A DNA stretch of 64,000 nt from Yersinia alsatica. GTDB taxonomy: Bacteria; Pseudomonadota; Gammaproteobacteria; Enterobacterales; Enterobacteriaceae. The DNA lies in assembly GCF_902170305.1 (NCBI RefSeq), contig NZ_CABHWW010000023.1:124001-188000 (forward strand), given 5' to 3'. A program made the position numbers and the translations under genes. Under the pieces are notes generated by a model. The model searched no databases. It had not been told where the DNA came from and saw only the letters and a program-made list of their open reading frames with translations. Shown one piece after another: positions 21,120 through 32,100 of this stretch. Numbering within the stretch: the stretch's first letter is position 1; each line of letters begins with the position of its first letter.

Positions 21120-22100
21120 ATGACCACTCTCGTTTTCTCCTATTCCCATGCGGATGAAGCATTACGCAATGAGCTTGAAAAACATCTGTCGCCCTTGAAG
21201 CGGATGGGAAAGATCACCACATGGCATGATCGCCGGATCGTTCCAGGGCAGGAGTTTGAACATCAAATTGACCAGTATTTTTCCGAAGCTGATATTATTC
21301 TGCTATTGATTAGTAGCGATTTCATCGCGTCCGACTACTGCTATCAGGTTGAGATGGCTAACGCGCTGGAGCGTCATCAGCGGGGCGAGGCAGTGGTTAT
21401 CCCGGTGATATTGAGAGATTGTGCCTGGCATCGGTTGCCATTTGGTAGCATTATGGCGGCGACAATTGACGGTAAACCAATTACTAAATTTACCAGCCAT
21501 GATGAAGGCTATGTTCAGGTTGTTGATGCTGTATCTCGCGCCATTGTAGATATGGCGACGAAAAAGCCTCAGCAGAGTTTAAATGATCATTCTCCTGCCT
21601 CTGCCCACTCCTGTTTTCAGACCATTGACACTATATTTACGCCACGCTCCAGCAACCTTTCCCTACCAAAGAGTTTTACCGATCTTGATAAAGATCGGAC
21701 TTGTCGTGAAGGTTTCGAGTATGTCGCTCGTTTTTTCGAAAACTCATTGGCTGAGCTCAAGAAGCGTCATGCAGGGTTAGAAGTTAATTTTCACCAACGT
21801 GACACTGATTCTTTCACTTGTGCGATTTATATAAATGGTAGCAAAGTTGGTCAGTGTGGTATCTGGCATGGTAGTCGGAATATGGGATTAGGTGATATTT
21901 GCTACAGTCATAATGGCTTGACTCACAATAGCTGTAATGAAAGTCTGAGAGTTGCTGATAATGGGCAAATTCTTGGTTTTCGTCTAATGATGGGGTTTCT
22001 GGGTTCCAGAGATTCACAGGATTCATTGCTTACCAACGAAGGAATGGCTGAGCATCTCTGGGATATGTTTTTTAACTCAATTCAGCAGCGTTCCCGCTAA
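21120..22100 (+). CDS. TIR-domain protein, candidate anti-phage NADase
   Basis: A 326-residue protein. Residues 1-140 form a bacterial TIR domain: the first strand is TLVFSYSHADEAL, then the WHDRRIVPGQEF loop, DIILLLISSDFIASDYC and VEMANALERH, with Glu78 at the position of the catalytic glutamate of NAD-cleaving TIRs. After a linker, residues 190-326 form a separate domain with FEYVARFFENSLAELKKRH, NGSKVGQCGIW and a C-terminal LTNEGMAEHLWDMFF helix; I do not know its ligand, though it probably senses or assembles. TIR proteins of this kind commonly act in phage defence by depleting or converting NAD. It is flanked by degenerate DNA and a transposase remnant, next to a type I RM operon. No partner gene is visible in operon. 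The start has no strong ribosome site. Confidence 0.82.
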   Translation: MTTLVFSYSHADEALRNELEKHLSPLKRMGKITTWHDRRIVPGQEFEHQIDQYFSEADIILLLISSDFIASDYCYQVEMANALERHQRGEAVVIPVILRDCAWHRLPFGSIMAATIDGKPITKFTSHDEGYVQVVDAVSRAIVDMATKKPQQSLNDHSPASAHSCFQTIDTIFTPRSSNLSLPKSFTDLDKDRTCREGFEYVARFFENSLAELKKRHAGLEVNFHQRDTDSFTCAIYINGSKVGQCGIWHGSRNMGLGDICYSHNGLTHNSCNESLRVADNGQILGFRLMMGFLGSRDSQDSLLTNEGMAEHLWDMFFNSIQQRSR

Positions 22101-22172
22101 GCACTCACTTAACGAAGTCTCCGAATTTAAGAATGTTATCGGGTGAACTGGGTATACCGGTGCAGTAAACTG

Positions 22173-22244
22173 GGCATCTCTGATGCCACTTTTTATACGT
22201 GGCGTAAAAAATGCGGCGGGATTTATTCGAGATCTTCACCATGA
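22173..22244 (+). pseudogene. Remnant of an IS3-family OrfA transposase
   Basis: Reads [19 protein letters not shown] then stops at the TGA overlapping the kpt[20 protein letters not shown] is a hallmark of IS3-family OrfA helix-turn-helix proteins. Only about 20 recognisable codons remain, with degraded sequence before them. It accounts for the spurious N-terminal extension of the kptA reading frame. Confidence 0.7.
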
Positions 22245-22783
22245 GCAAAAAACATACCGAAGTAAGCAAGTTCTTAAGTTACGTCCTACGCCATCAACCT
22301 GAATCAATTGGCTTAACATTAGATAGTGAAGGTTGGGCGGATATCAACTCATTGATTGCCTGTGCTAGCAAGGAAAATCAGAGGCTTGATCAACAGATTA
22401 TCCAAGCTGTTGTTGAGGGTAGTGATAAAAAACGGTTCGCTATTTCAGAAGATGGACTCTGCATCCGAGCTGTTCAAGGACATTCAACGCAACAAGTAGA
22501 TATTAGCTTTAAAGAGAAGATGCCCCCTGAGTTCTTATATCATGGTACAGCGACCCGTTTTTTGGAGGCTATCAAAGAACAAGGATTAATGGCTGGATCA
22601 CGCCAGTATGTACACTTATCGAGTGATGAAACTACAGCCATAGCCGTTGGGCAACGACACGGTAAACCAACTGTACTAAAAGTTAATGCCCTATCGATGT
22701 ACGAACAGGGCATTAAATTCTATCAATCACCTAATGGTATTTGGATGACTAAAACGGTACCTATTCGGTTCATTGACTTGTAA
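22241..22783 (+). CDS. kptA: RNA 2'-phosphotransferase KptA (Tpt1 family)
   Basis: Transfers an internal RNA 2'-phosphate to NAD+, yielding ADP-ribose 1'',2''-cyclic phosphate and nicotinamide; in eukaryotes it finishes tRNA splicing, in bacteria its role is unsettled. The 180-residue product has the N-terminal winged-helix domain with [16 protein letters not shown] (catalytic Arg-His of the family), then the ART-like lobe with [20 protein letters not shown] and SPNGIWMT. The frame extends upstream to 22211, but those codons come from an out-of-frame transposase remnant, so I use the ATG at 22241. Its last 14 bp overlap the 3' end of the convergent cdiI. It lies in the island, not in its common core location. 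Confidence 0.93.
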   Translation: MSKKHTEVSKFLSYVLRHQPESIGLTLDSEGWADINSLIACASKENQRLDQQIIQAVVEGSDKKRFAISEDGLCIRAVQGHSTQQVDISFKEKMPPEFLYHGTATRFLEAIKEQGLMAGSRQYVHLSSDETTAIAVGQRHGKPTVLKVNALSMYEQGIKFYQSPNGIWMTKTVPIRFIDL

Positions 22784-23198
22784 TGATAGTTTCATCTCCT
22801 AAAGTCACACTACCAGCGAAGACCTCGACCAATATATTTTCAGATAGGAAAGCAACCTGGTAGTGTTTTACAGGTCTATAACCACCAAAGTGGCGGCTCC
22901 ATGCAAGTGCAGTTTCGGAAGATGGGTATTCAATTAAAGCCCCCATTGATGGGGCTTTAACATTTGAAGCATAATTTATATTAGAAATAGGTATACCAGG
23001 AAATGCAGTTCTTGAAAAAGCACAGACCATATTGAATCGTAGCTCACGATAACCTGTCGCTTGTGGTTTATCTTCCACGTCGTACTCTACTTTGATCGAA
23101 AGTTCTAAACCTTTTGATTCAATAATTATTGAATTTTCACCATATGTAGGTAGCCACTCATAGAGGTCTATGATAGGTATTCCAGCACCAGCTTCCAT
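22770..23198 (-). CDS. cdiI: Candidate CDI immunity protein
   Basis: A 142-residue protein of no family I recognise, without signal peptide or membrane segment, and fairly acidic. Its ATG shares a base with the cdiA stop (TAATG), so it is translationally coupled to the toxin gene, which is the position and size of CdiI immunity proteins. By analogy it would bind and neutralise the C-terminal toxin of the same locus. The region is clearly more AT-rich than the upstream body of cdiA, as expected of an exchangeable toxin-immunity cassette. The function is inferred entirely from position. Confidence 0.72.
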   Translation of the reverse strand: MEAGAGIPIIDLYEWLPTYGENSIIIESKGLELSIKVEYDVEDKPQATGYRELRFNMVCAFSRTAFPGIPISNINYASNVKAPSMGALIEYPSSETALAWSRHFGGYRPVKHYQVAFLSENILVEVFAGSVTLGDETIITSQ

Positions 23199-26100
23199 TA
23201 TTTTCTCCCTTGAGGAATAGCAGGGCTACCAGTTTCTGGAAGCTTATTGTTTTTTAACTGATCTGCAGCAAGCTCATTGTAAGTTTTCCCATTCATTCCA
23301 GGTACTCCCACATTTGTTTGATTAGTTCCATACCAATCAGATTTTGGTACTCCTGCGCGATCTAAAGCTACTGATGTCCGAGTATTAAGGATCAATTTCG
23401 TACCATTCATTTCTACATAATCAACAGCTAATTGATTTGGTTTGATAAGACCACTGCGAATCGCATTAGCTAAATCATCAACTGTATTAATTGGATATCC
23501 TGCTATTTGGCTGTACTTAGCAGCACCCTCAGCACTAAATGTTTCATTGGCCCTGATTTTTGATTGAGCAAAATTAGCATTTGCGACAGAACCTCGTTCC
23601 GCAGTTGTTCCTTTTATGGTGGCTTGTTCAGTTACCGTGCTCGGTTTTACACCAGATAAGCTTCCCGCACCCAGCGCCCCATAAGCCAAGTTACCTAAAC
23701 CATCCGCCCCAGTCTTCAACAATGCCGCTTCTAGCCAATCACACTTACCAGCACACTGATCAATGATATCAGAATACCATTTCGCTGAGTCTTGATAAGC
23801 ACGTCCTGCCATGTTGTCCTGCTGACGCAGTTCAGTATAAGCTTTCTCATCAAGTTCTATTTTCGAACGAGTATCAGCAACACAGGCTGCATCACCGGCA
23901 TCCCAGCATGATTTCAGCTTCTGAATGTTATCTGCCGATTCTTGCGCCATATTCTTACGGATATTCTGTTCACAACCAGCATTTCCGTTACATTCTTTGT
24001 ACTTTTCAGCATATTTCTGCGGACTTCCCTGGCTCAGGAAGTTATTCTCAACTGCATTCTTCCCGGCCTGCGCACCGGCAACGGCACTGCCCGTGCTATC
24101 GCCTACTAGGCCACCGGATAGTCCCGCCGCCAGGGAGCTGAGGTTAACAATAACCTGCTTTTGTGCTTCGGTCAGGTCTTTGGTCTCGATATTTGGGTAC
24201 AGACTGTTTTTGATGTAGATGGCGGCCAGTTCACCGCTTAATGCCCCGATACCACCCGCGGCGGCGCTGTTGCCTTGCAGATGAGAGAGTACCGCCCCCA
24301 ACACCGCATGCGCTCCAATGCGTGCCGCTTCATTATCTTCACCGGCGACATCTTTAATCATCTGTGCCAGATACGGGGCGGATGCACCGGCCAATGCTTT
24401 GGTCATATCACCACCCGCCAACCCTTGCAGGGCGGCGGTGGCGGCTTGCGCAATTTTCTGGTAAGTGCCACCGATGCCGTAATCTTTCATGGCATCTTTA
24501 TAGACTTGCGACGCTTCTATCTCTTTCTGGGTCGGGTTGAGATTACCACCTTTCGCCAGTGCATCTTTCGCCGCTGTGGTGGCCTGTATCTGTCCCTGTG
24601 TGCTGATAACATCAAATACCTGCCCGCCAATCTCACCAATCAATTGTGCTTCTTTCAGGCGATTTTGCTCTTTCTCTTTGTCAAATATTGGGGTGAGGGC
24701 ATTATTGGCATGCTCGACGTCGCGGCTCAGGTCATCGACATTTTGCTGCTGTTTGTCCGTATCACGAATAATGATGGTGCCATCAGACACGGCTGCATGG
24801 GTGGTACTCTGTGCGTTGCCATCATTATTAGCCCCCACCAAAACCAGATTTCCCATGTTACCGAGGAAGTTATCCGCCACACTACCGCCGGTGCTGATGC
24901 TGCCCCCCTGATGCTCGGTTTTGAACTCCGCTTTATTTTCAATATTACTAAAGCCTAGTGTGCCAGTATCCAGCCGGTTTTTATCCGCTGTTGCCGTAGA
25001 GCCAATGACTGCACCATTCAGCTGGGTGTGTTCTCCGACGGTAATATCAAAGCCACCTTTGCCCGCAAAGATACCAGTCTGCTCTTGCACCGAATCAAAG
25101 TTACTGTGCATTTTGTCTTGAGTGGCACTCAAGTTTGCCGAGCTGTTGCCCGCTCCCCACACCACCACACTGACGCCGCCACTGATACTCTGTTGCTTCG
25201 AGTCATAACGGTCACTGTCTTGTTGGCTTTGCAGCGTCAGGTTGCGGCCTACATCGGCTTCGACTTTGTCGCCACTGAGCTGTGCACCTAACAGGGTGGT
25301 ATCGCGCCCGCTAGTCAGAGACAGAGTATTGCCACTGTCGAGAGTGGTTTCAGACCAATAGGTGCCATCACCACTGTCTTTGCCTTTACTACTATTGGCA
25401 TTCGCGAAAATACTGAGCCCGATTTTATCGCCAAAAGTAATACTGGCTCCAATGTTGCCACCACTGCTGCTGTTGCTGCCTTCCGTTTTCTGGGTATTGG
25501 CTGCACCCAGTAATAACAGGTCGCGATCCGCATCCAACGTAGTGTCGTGACCGGCTTTGAGCTGGCTGCCGCCAATAATAATATCGCCACTGTTGGTGCT
25601 CTGACCTTTGCCGGTGGCGGTAATATTGAGGTTATTACCTGCGGTGAGGGTTGAGCCGCTAACAGCCTGTTGTTCCTGATGTTGCTGCGAGGTCGATTTT
25701 TGTGAGCCTAACGACACACTGATACCAATAAGGGTGCCGGTGCCGTTGTTGCCCTGCGCCTGTGCCAAATCGACGGCTTGTTTAGCGGATATACCGGTCA
25801 GAGCCGCTTTGGTTCCCTGTAATGCAGCTAAACGACCACTGGTCTCGTTTTTAGCATCTTGAACGGTCGTCACTGCTGTGTTTAGTGCTGAGCCAACCGC
25901 ACCGGAAAGAGCTAATGTCAGACCACTGCTTTTTTGTTCATAGCGCTGGTCGCTGTTACGTTTGTCCTGGCCCGGTTCAATCACTACGCTATCACCGGTG
26001 ATATTCAGGTTTTTATTGGCCAGAATATCAGCACCACCAATATGGGCGGTTCCGCCGGCGGTAATGCTGACATCACCTCCTGTACTGCCAATGGTGCTGG

Positions 26101-29100
26101 CACTTTGGCTTTGTGTCGTCCCCGAATCACGACTCTGTTGGCTTGATGAAGTGCTGCCTATGGTGACTCCAATGCCTCCGCCACTGAACATGCCACTCTT
26201 TTTCTGCTCAGATAGGCGGTAACTGGATTGCTCCTCGGTAGCCGCCACAATATCCACATTGTTGCCCGCAGTCAGTGCGACATTATTGTCACCCACTATT
26301 GCAGAACCTTTCACCAGCAAGTCATTACCGGCAGACAACGAGATATTTTTGCCACTGAGCAGCGAACCTTGTTCCTGTGTGGCGTAGTCTTCAGATACCA
26401 CGTGGGTGGTAGTTTTTGACAACCTTTTTTTCTTGACAGTGGTTTCTTCAAAGAAGGAATAGTCGCTTTCAGTTGCCGTCGTCACATTGATGTCATGACC
26501 GGCTTTTAGTGCAATATCACCACTGGCTTGCGCCTGTGTGGCCTGCAGATTGATATCATTACCAGCCTGAATAGTGGTATTGCCACCGCTGACGATTTCA
26601 GTCCCTTGCTGACGGATGGATTCATTAATCTGTTGTTTGCGATCACCATGACTTTCACTATAGATGCTGCTTTGTTGGGCGTTAAGGTTGACATCGCGGC
26701 CCGCCTTGAGGGTGGTGTCGTTATCTGACACCAGCGCTGCTGCCTGTGAGTTGATATCACGGCCGGCATCCAGTGTCAGATTATTGCCGCTGGTTATCAC
26801 CGCGCGGCTGGCATCAGTAGTGCGGTTTTCACTATTATTGGTTTTTTGTTGGCTGTTTTTATCTGCGGTTTGCAGGGAGATATCACGGCCTGCGGTGAGG
26901 TCTACATCACCTTTAGCAGCTAATTCGCTGGCAGTAAGCAATACATCATTGCCTGCATGTAGTGCCAGGTCGCCTCCGGCACTGATTTCACTGCCCAGAC
27001 TGTCACGTTGTTCACTTTGTTGATAACCGTTACGTCGATCTTGCTGTTTATTATGTTCATCATTGCTGAGTGTAGTATTGGCTTTGATAGCAATATCACC
27101 GCCCGCCAGCATACTCAGGCTATCGCCAGAAGATACCTTGGCACCGGTAATTAAAATATCTTTTCCTGCCTTCAGGCTGAGAGAGTCTCCGGCGCTGATA
27201 GTGGCGGCATCGCCAATTTCCGTACGGGTTAATGACAATGACTCGCTATCCCAGCGACCATTGCCTGCCGTCGTTGCCGTCCACTGTTGGGTGAGTGTCT
27301 GGTTAATGATGCTGCCATCAAGGCTTGCCAATTCCACCCGCTGACCATCGATGTTGGAACCGATGTTATTGATGTCATCTATAGCACTCAGTTGCAGATC
27401 GCCGCCGGAAGTGATTTTCCCGCCTTGCAGGTTGCTAATTGAGGTTTGGCTATTCACCGCTAACAACTGGTCTGCGTTAAGGGTGCTACCCGCGTTAATA
27501 ACTTTACCCGCATCAAGCTCCACTTTATTACCGGCAATCACACTGCCGGTTAATGAAGCACTGTCTGCTTTAGCCAGATATAACCTGGGTGCTAAAACAG
27601 TCTGGCCGTTAACATTAATCTCTTCCCACCAGACGATACTTTTGTTCAGAGCCGCAATTTGCTCTGGCGTCAGGCTGACCCCCAATGTCAACCCCAGTCC
27701 AGATTGAGCCTGTGCGGCGTTATCGATAAGGTATTGCATCTGGGCTAAATCAGAACCGAGGCCATTGATATAGCGCTGGCCCGTTTGGCTTAGAACAGCA
27801 TTACTGATATAGCGGGTATCGAAAGCGGCATCTCCGAGGAAACGATAATCATAATCAGGCTTCAGGTTTAAGCGATCGAGGAAATAGGCTGAGCCAAGAA
27901 ATTGAGTCTGGTCAGTGAATTGGCTGTTGTTTTCCCGCGGTGCAGCCCCCGGTTGCTGGCCTAACATGGCGTACAAACCGCCAAACAGGCTGTTATCCAA
28001 TTGACCTAGCCCATTGAGTTGTGGGTTGGTGGTGATGAGATACGGGCTATTGGGGTCTGGATTGGTAATGAATAAGCCACTGTTGCCGCTGGGAAGAGGG
28101 TAATCAGCTAATCCCGCCCCCAGGCTTGCTAACTGACTGAGGGCATCACGCAGGATTGAGTCCAGCCCGCTATTTTGGTCCGCCAATAAGATCTCGCTGT
28201 CCGCACCACTGACTGAATTCGGAGGCGTGGTACTTTCCAGTATTGGCGCAGATAGCTGATGATTAATCCCACCACTCCAGGGGGCCTGTGTGGTATTGCT
28301 GAGATCCTGAGTAAAACTGGCTGTGACATTGCCGCCCGCCTGAATAACGCTGCGGAAAATCTCACCATCATTGTTAACAGTTTCATGATTAGTCAACTGG
28401 TAACGGATATTGTAATCTGTCGTGCTGTTTGATGACCCACTTTGAGCTGGTGGCGCATATTGATACACGCCGTATTCGGTCGATACCCCAGTCCACACGC
28501 TATTATTATTCAGTACATTGCCACGCAACTGGATGTCATTATTCGCCAGTAGCGTACTGGCCTGATTATTCAGGGTATCTGCGGTGATATTCAAATGGCG
28601 GCCCGAGGCAATGCGGCTACTGCTCCCGCTCGCTGTCGCGGTGACGGTTGTTTGATTTAGGGCCAAATTGAGTTCAGTAAAACCCGGCTTAGGTGCGTAG
28701 TAATAATGGGTTACTGTGTAATAAGAACATTGGTTAGCGTTACAGGCGTCACCTTTATGCCTCGTTGTGTAACTGAGAAGTTCATAGCTCCCGTTCTCTA
28801 ACTCACTGATGGGAATACTGGCATAAGCACCATTTAGCCAGCCTTTGCTCTCACTCAAATCAACGCTATTCGAAACAACATTAAATCCCGCGCGCTGATT
28901 CAGCAGGGCGGTTGTATTGATAACGATATCGCCACGTTGTGTTTCAATGGTGCCAGAGGTATTAGTAATGGATTGATTTTTATTCCCGGCACTGTCACGT
29001 TGCATCGACAGATTATTTTCTGCCAGAATATTCCCTTGCAGATTAACAATGTGCTGTGCCAGCAATTGCATATTATTACCGCTGTAAAGCATTGCCCGGT

Positions 29101-32100
29101 TAATTAACTGACCGGCTGCACTTAACAGTAAATCACCGGCGGTACCGATAAAACCGTCATTAGTGATATCACTCTGGCTGATCAGTTGGATATTCCCACC
29201 ACTTTGCAGGGTGGCGATATTGTTCTGCGTGATAGTCGCTGCATTGACGATAAATGTTCCGTTGCCTGCGCTCATCTTGCCCAGATTGCTGAAAGCTGCC
29301 GCGCTGCTCAGGGTGACACTTTGTCCTTGCAGGGTACCGTTTTGTACCAAATTACCTTGAGTGCTAACGGTTAAGATATTACCGGCGGTCAATGAACCAT
29401 TTTGGTTTAGCGCCTGCACCAGATTGAGGGTTAAATCGCCCAGTGCGACTATTTGACCCGACTGATTCAACCCTTTGTTGTTCAGAGTCAAATGGTTACC
29501 GCTGGCCAGTTTACCGCTGGATAAGTTATTCACCTGCTCGCCAGTGACAGTCATATTTTGGCGGGTCAGTAGCGTTCCGCTGTTATCCAGTGTTCCGACA
29601 TTCAGTACGAGATTATTTGACTGGAAGATGCCCTGATTGGATAAGGCCTTAAGGGTGGTATTGAGGTCGCCCTCGGTGAGCAAGGTTCCCTGATTATTCA
29701 AAGTGCTGGAATTGATGGTCAGACTATGACTTTGCAACCAGCCATTGTTGGTTAATATCGGGGCTGTCAGTGACAGTGTTCCGTCAGAAAGCAGTTTTCC
29801 ACTGTTGACCAACTGATTTTGCAAGGTTAATGCTGCACCATTGTTCCCTTGTATCAACCCCTGATTAAACAGGTTTAGCGCCGTCAGCTTCAGGGTGTTT
29901 TGACCCAGAAAAACCGCACTCTCATGTTGAGTAAAGTCACCGCTAAACTGGGCTGCTAAGCTATTGTTGCCTTGTAACCAGCCCCTGTTTTCCCCTGAAA
30001 TCCCCGTTAGCGCAAGGTCGTCAGCTTGAATGTGCCCATTGTTGGTTAAGTGCTCTGTTTGCAGTGTGACATGACGGGTGGATAAGGTTTGCCCACTCTC
30101 TTGCTGATTAAACTGCTTTGCAGTGATCGTCAGTGCATTCACGCCACTGAGCATACCTGCATTATCCAGGTTTCCGGTGTTAATATTCAGCGTATTCGCC
30201 AAAATTTCACTTTGATTGTCAAGCGCTGTGACGGTCAACACCACTGCGCCCTCGCTCAGCAGTTTACCCGTATTGGTGAGGGCCTGTCTGGCGCTGGCTG
30301 TCAGGGTGTCGGTGCCCAAGATAACACTCTGATTGCTGATGTTGTCTGCGACGAGTTGCAGTTGTTTACCCTGCACGTTACCGCTGTTTGTGAATTCAGC
30401 CGCCCCAATGGAAAGTTCATTTCCCGCCAATAGTTGGCCTGCGCTTTGATTCTCCAGAGTATCCGCAATAATTGCCGAGAACAGAGTATTCCCCTGAATC
30501 AGGCCGCTATTGGTTAGTGTATCACTGGCCACGGTCAGGTTATTTGCCAGCAGTTTTCCGCTGTTATCGAGTAACCCGGTTTTCAGTACGAGTGAGTCTG
30601 TTGCGGTGAGGGTGCCGGTAGACTGGTTTTGTAGTGTTTGCCCCAATGTCAGTTGCAGTTGTTTGGCGGTTAACTCACCCTGATTAAACAGACTGTTGGC
30701 TGATAACGCCAATCCCTGGCCGGCATAGGTTTTTCCCCGCAAAGTGGCGGTATCGACCAATTGCAGGGTGAGATTGCGCTGTGCTGCCAGTTGCGAGTCT
30801 GCGCCAGTGTGCAGAGTATTGGCATCAATGCGTAAGTCGCTGCCACTGCTGAGGCTACCATCCAGCACCAGACTACGACTTTGTAGCTGAGCATCATTCA
30901 TCCCCATAACGCGGGAGGTTTTATCTTGAATAATACTATTTTGGGCTTTAGCGATTACCGTGCCGCCACTCAGGTTACTGTTCTTCCAACTCTGATCCTG
31001 ACCTTTTATGTTTAGCGTGGCATGGGTGCCTACTTTGCCTTGCGCATCTACACCTGCACTGATCTGGCTATCTGTCACCTGTAATAGCCCATTGCTACTC
31101 AATGCGATATTGGCACCGCTGCTGAGTGTAGCCGCATTCAGATTTAGGTCATTTTGACTGTTAACCCGTATGTCTTGTCCGGCTCTATGGTCCCCACTCA
31201 GTGCAATCTGTTCGGCGTTGGCGATGATATTGCCTTGTGCCAGTGTGTTATTGAGGGTCAGCTTGCCGCTGCTATCCAATTGGATATCACCCTGGCGAGC
31301 ATTGAGGTTACCGAGGTTAACGCCCACCCCTTTCTCACTGGACACCAGACGGATGCGATTGGCATACATCCCGCCTAACGCACCGGTATCAACCGCCACT
31401 TTGGGTGCATCACCTTTGGCTTGCAGCGCGCTGACATTACCAGCCGCGTCCACGCGATTGCTGCCGGCAATCAGTGTCAGGTCTTGTGCATAAAGTTGGG
31501 CGTTAATCTCAGTAGCACGACTAATAATCGACAATGCACCGCTCTGGCTGGCATCCAGACCTTTACCTTGAATCGAGATTGCTCCCTGAGTGACTTCCAA
31601 CGCTTGCAATTTACCGTTGGCATCCATTATTGGCTTGCCGGTGGTCAGTGTCACATTCGGGGTATTAATAAATCCGCAACCATCGCAGGTGATACCGTAC
31701 GGGTTAGCGACCATGATACTGGCTTGCTTACCGGCTACTTCCAGATAGCCCTGCAACTGTGAACGGTTGGCCCCCACCACTTCATTGATAATGGCTTTGG
31801 CTTCGTGACCTGCTTGTAAATTAGGGTTGTTTTGAATCAATCCACCCAGTTGAGATTGTGTTAATTGATCGGTGGCGTTATTGAGGATCAGTCCCTCTTT
31901 ACCCACATTGAAGTCGTTATATTGGTTGTGGGAAACGCCAGACTGATTCGGTGTAGCGATGTTCACTACCGGCACACCATTAGCGGCTTTATCTAGCTGT
32001 GTATTGCCCCCGGCAATATTCACCTCCGCTGCCAGTGCGGGCATAATTGGTTGCAGTACCAGCAGGGTGCACAGGGTATAACTCAGCCATTGATGATGAG

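Noticed and set aside
24275..24958. 227-codon open frame antisense to cdiA, and several other long antisense frames in cdiA
   Set aside because: They are explained by the repetitive composition of cdiA; none has a plausible start or domain.
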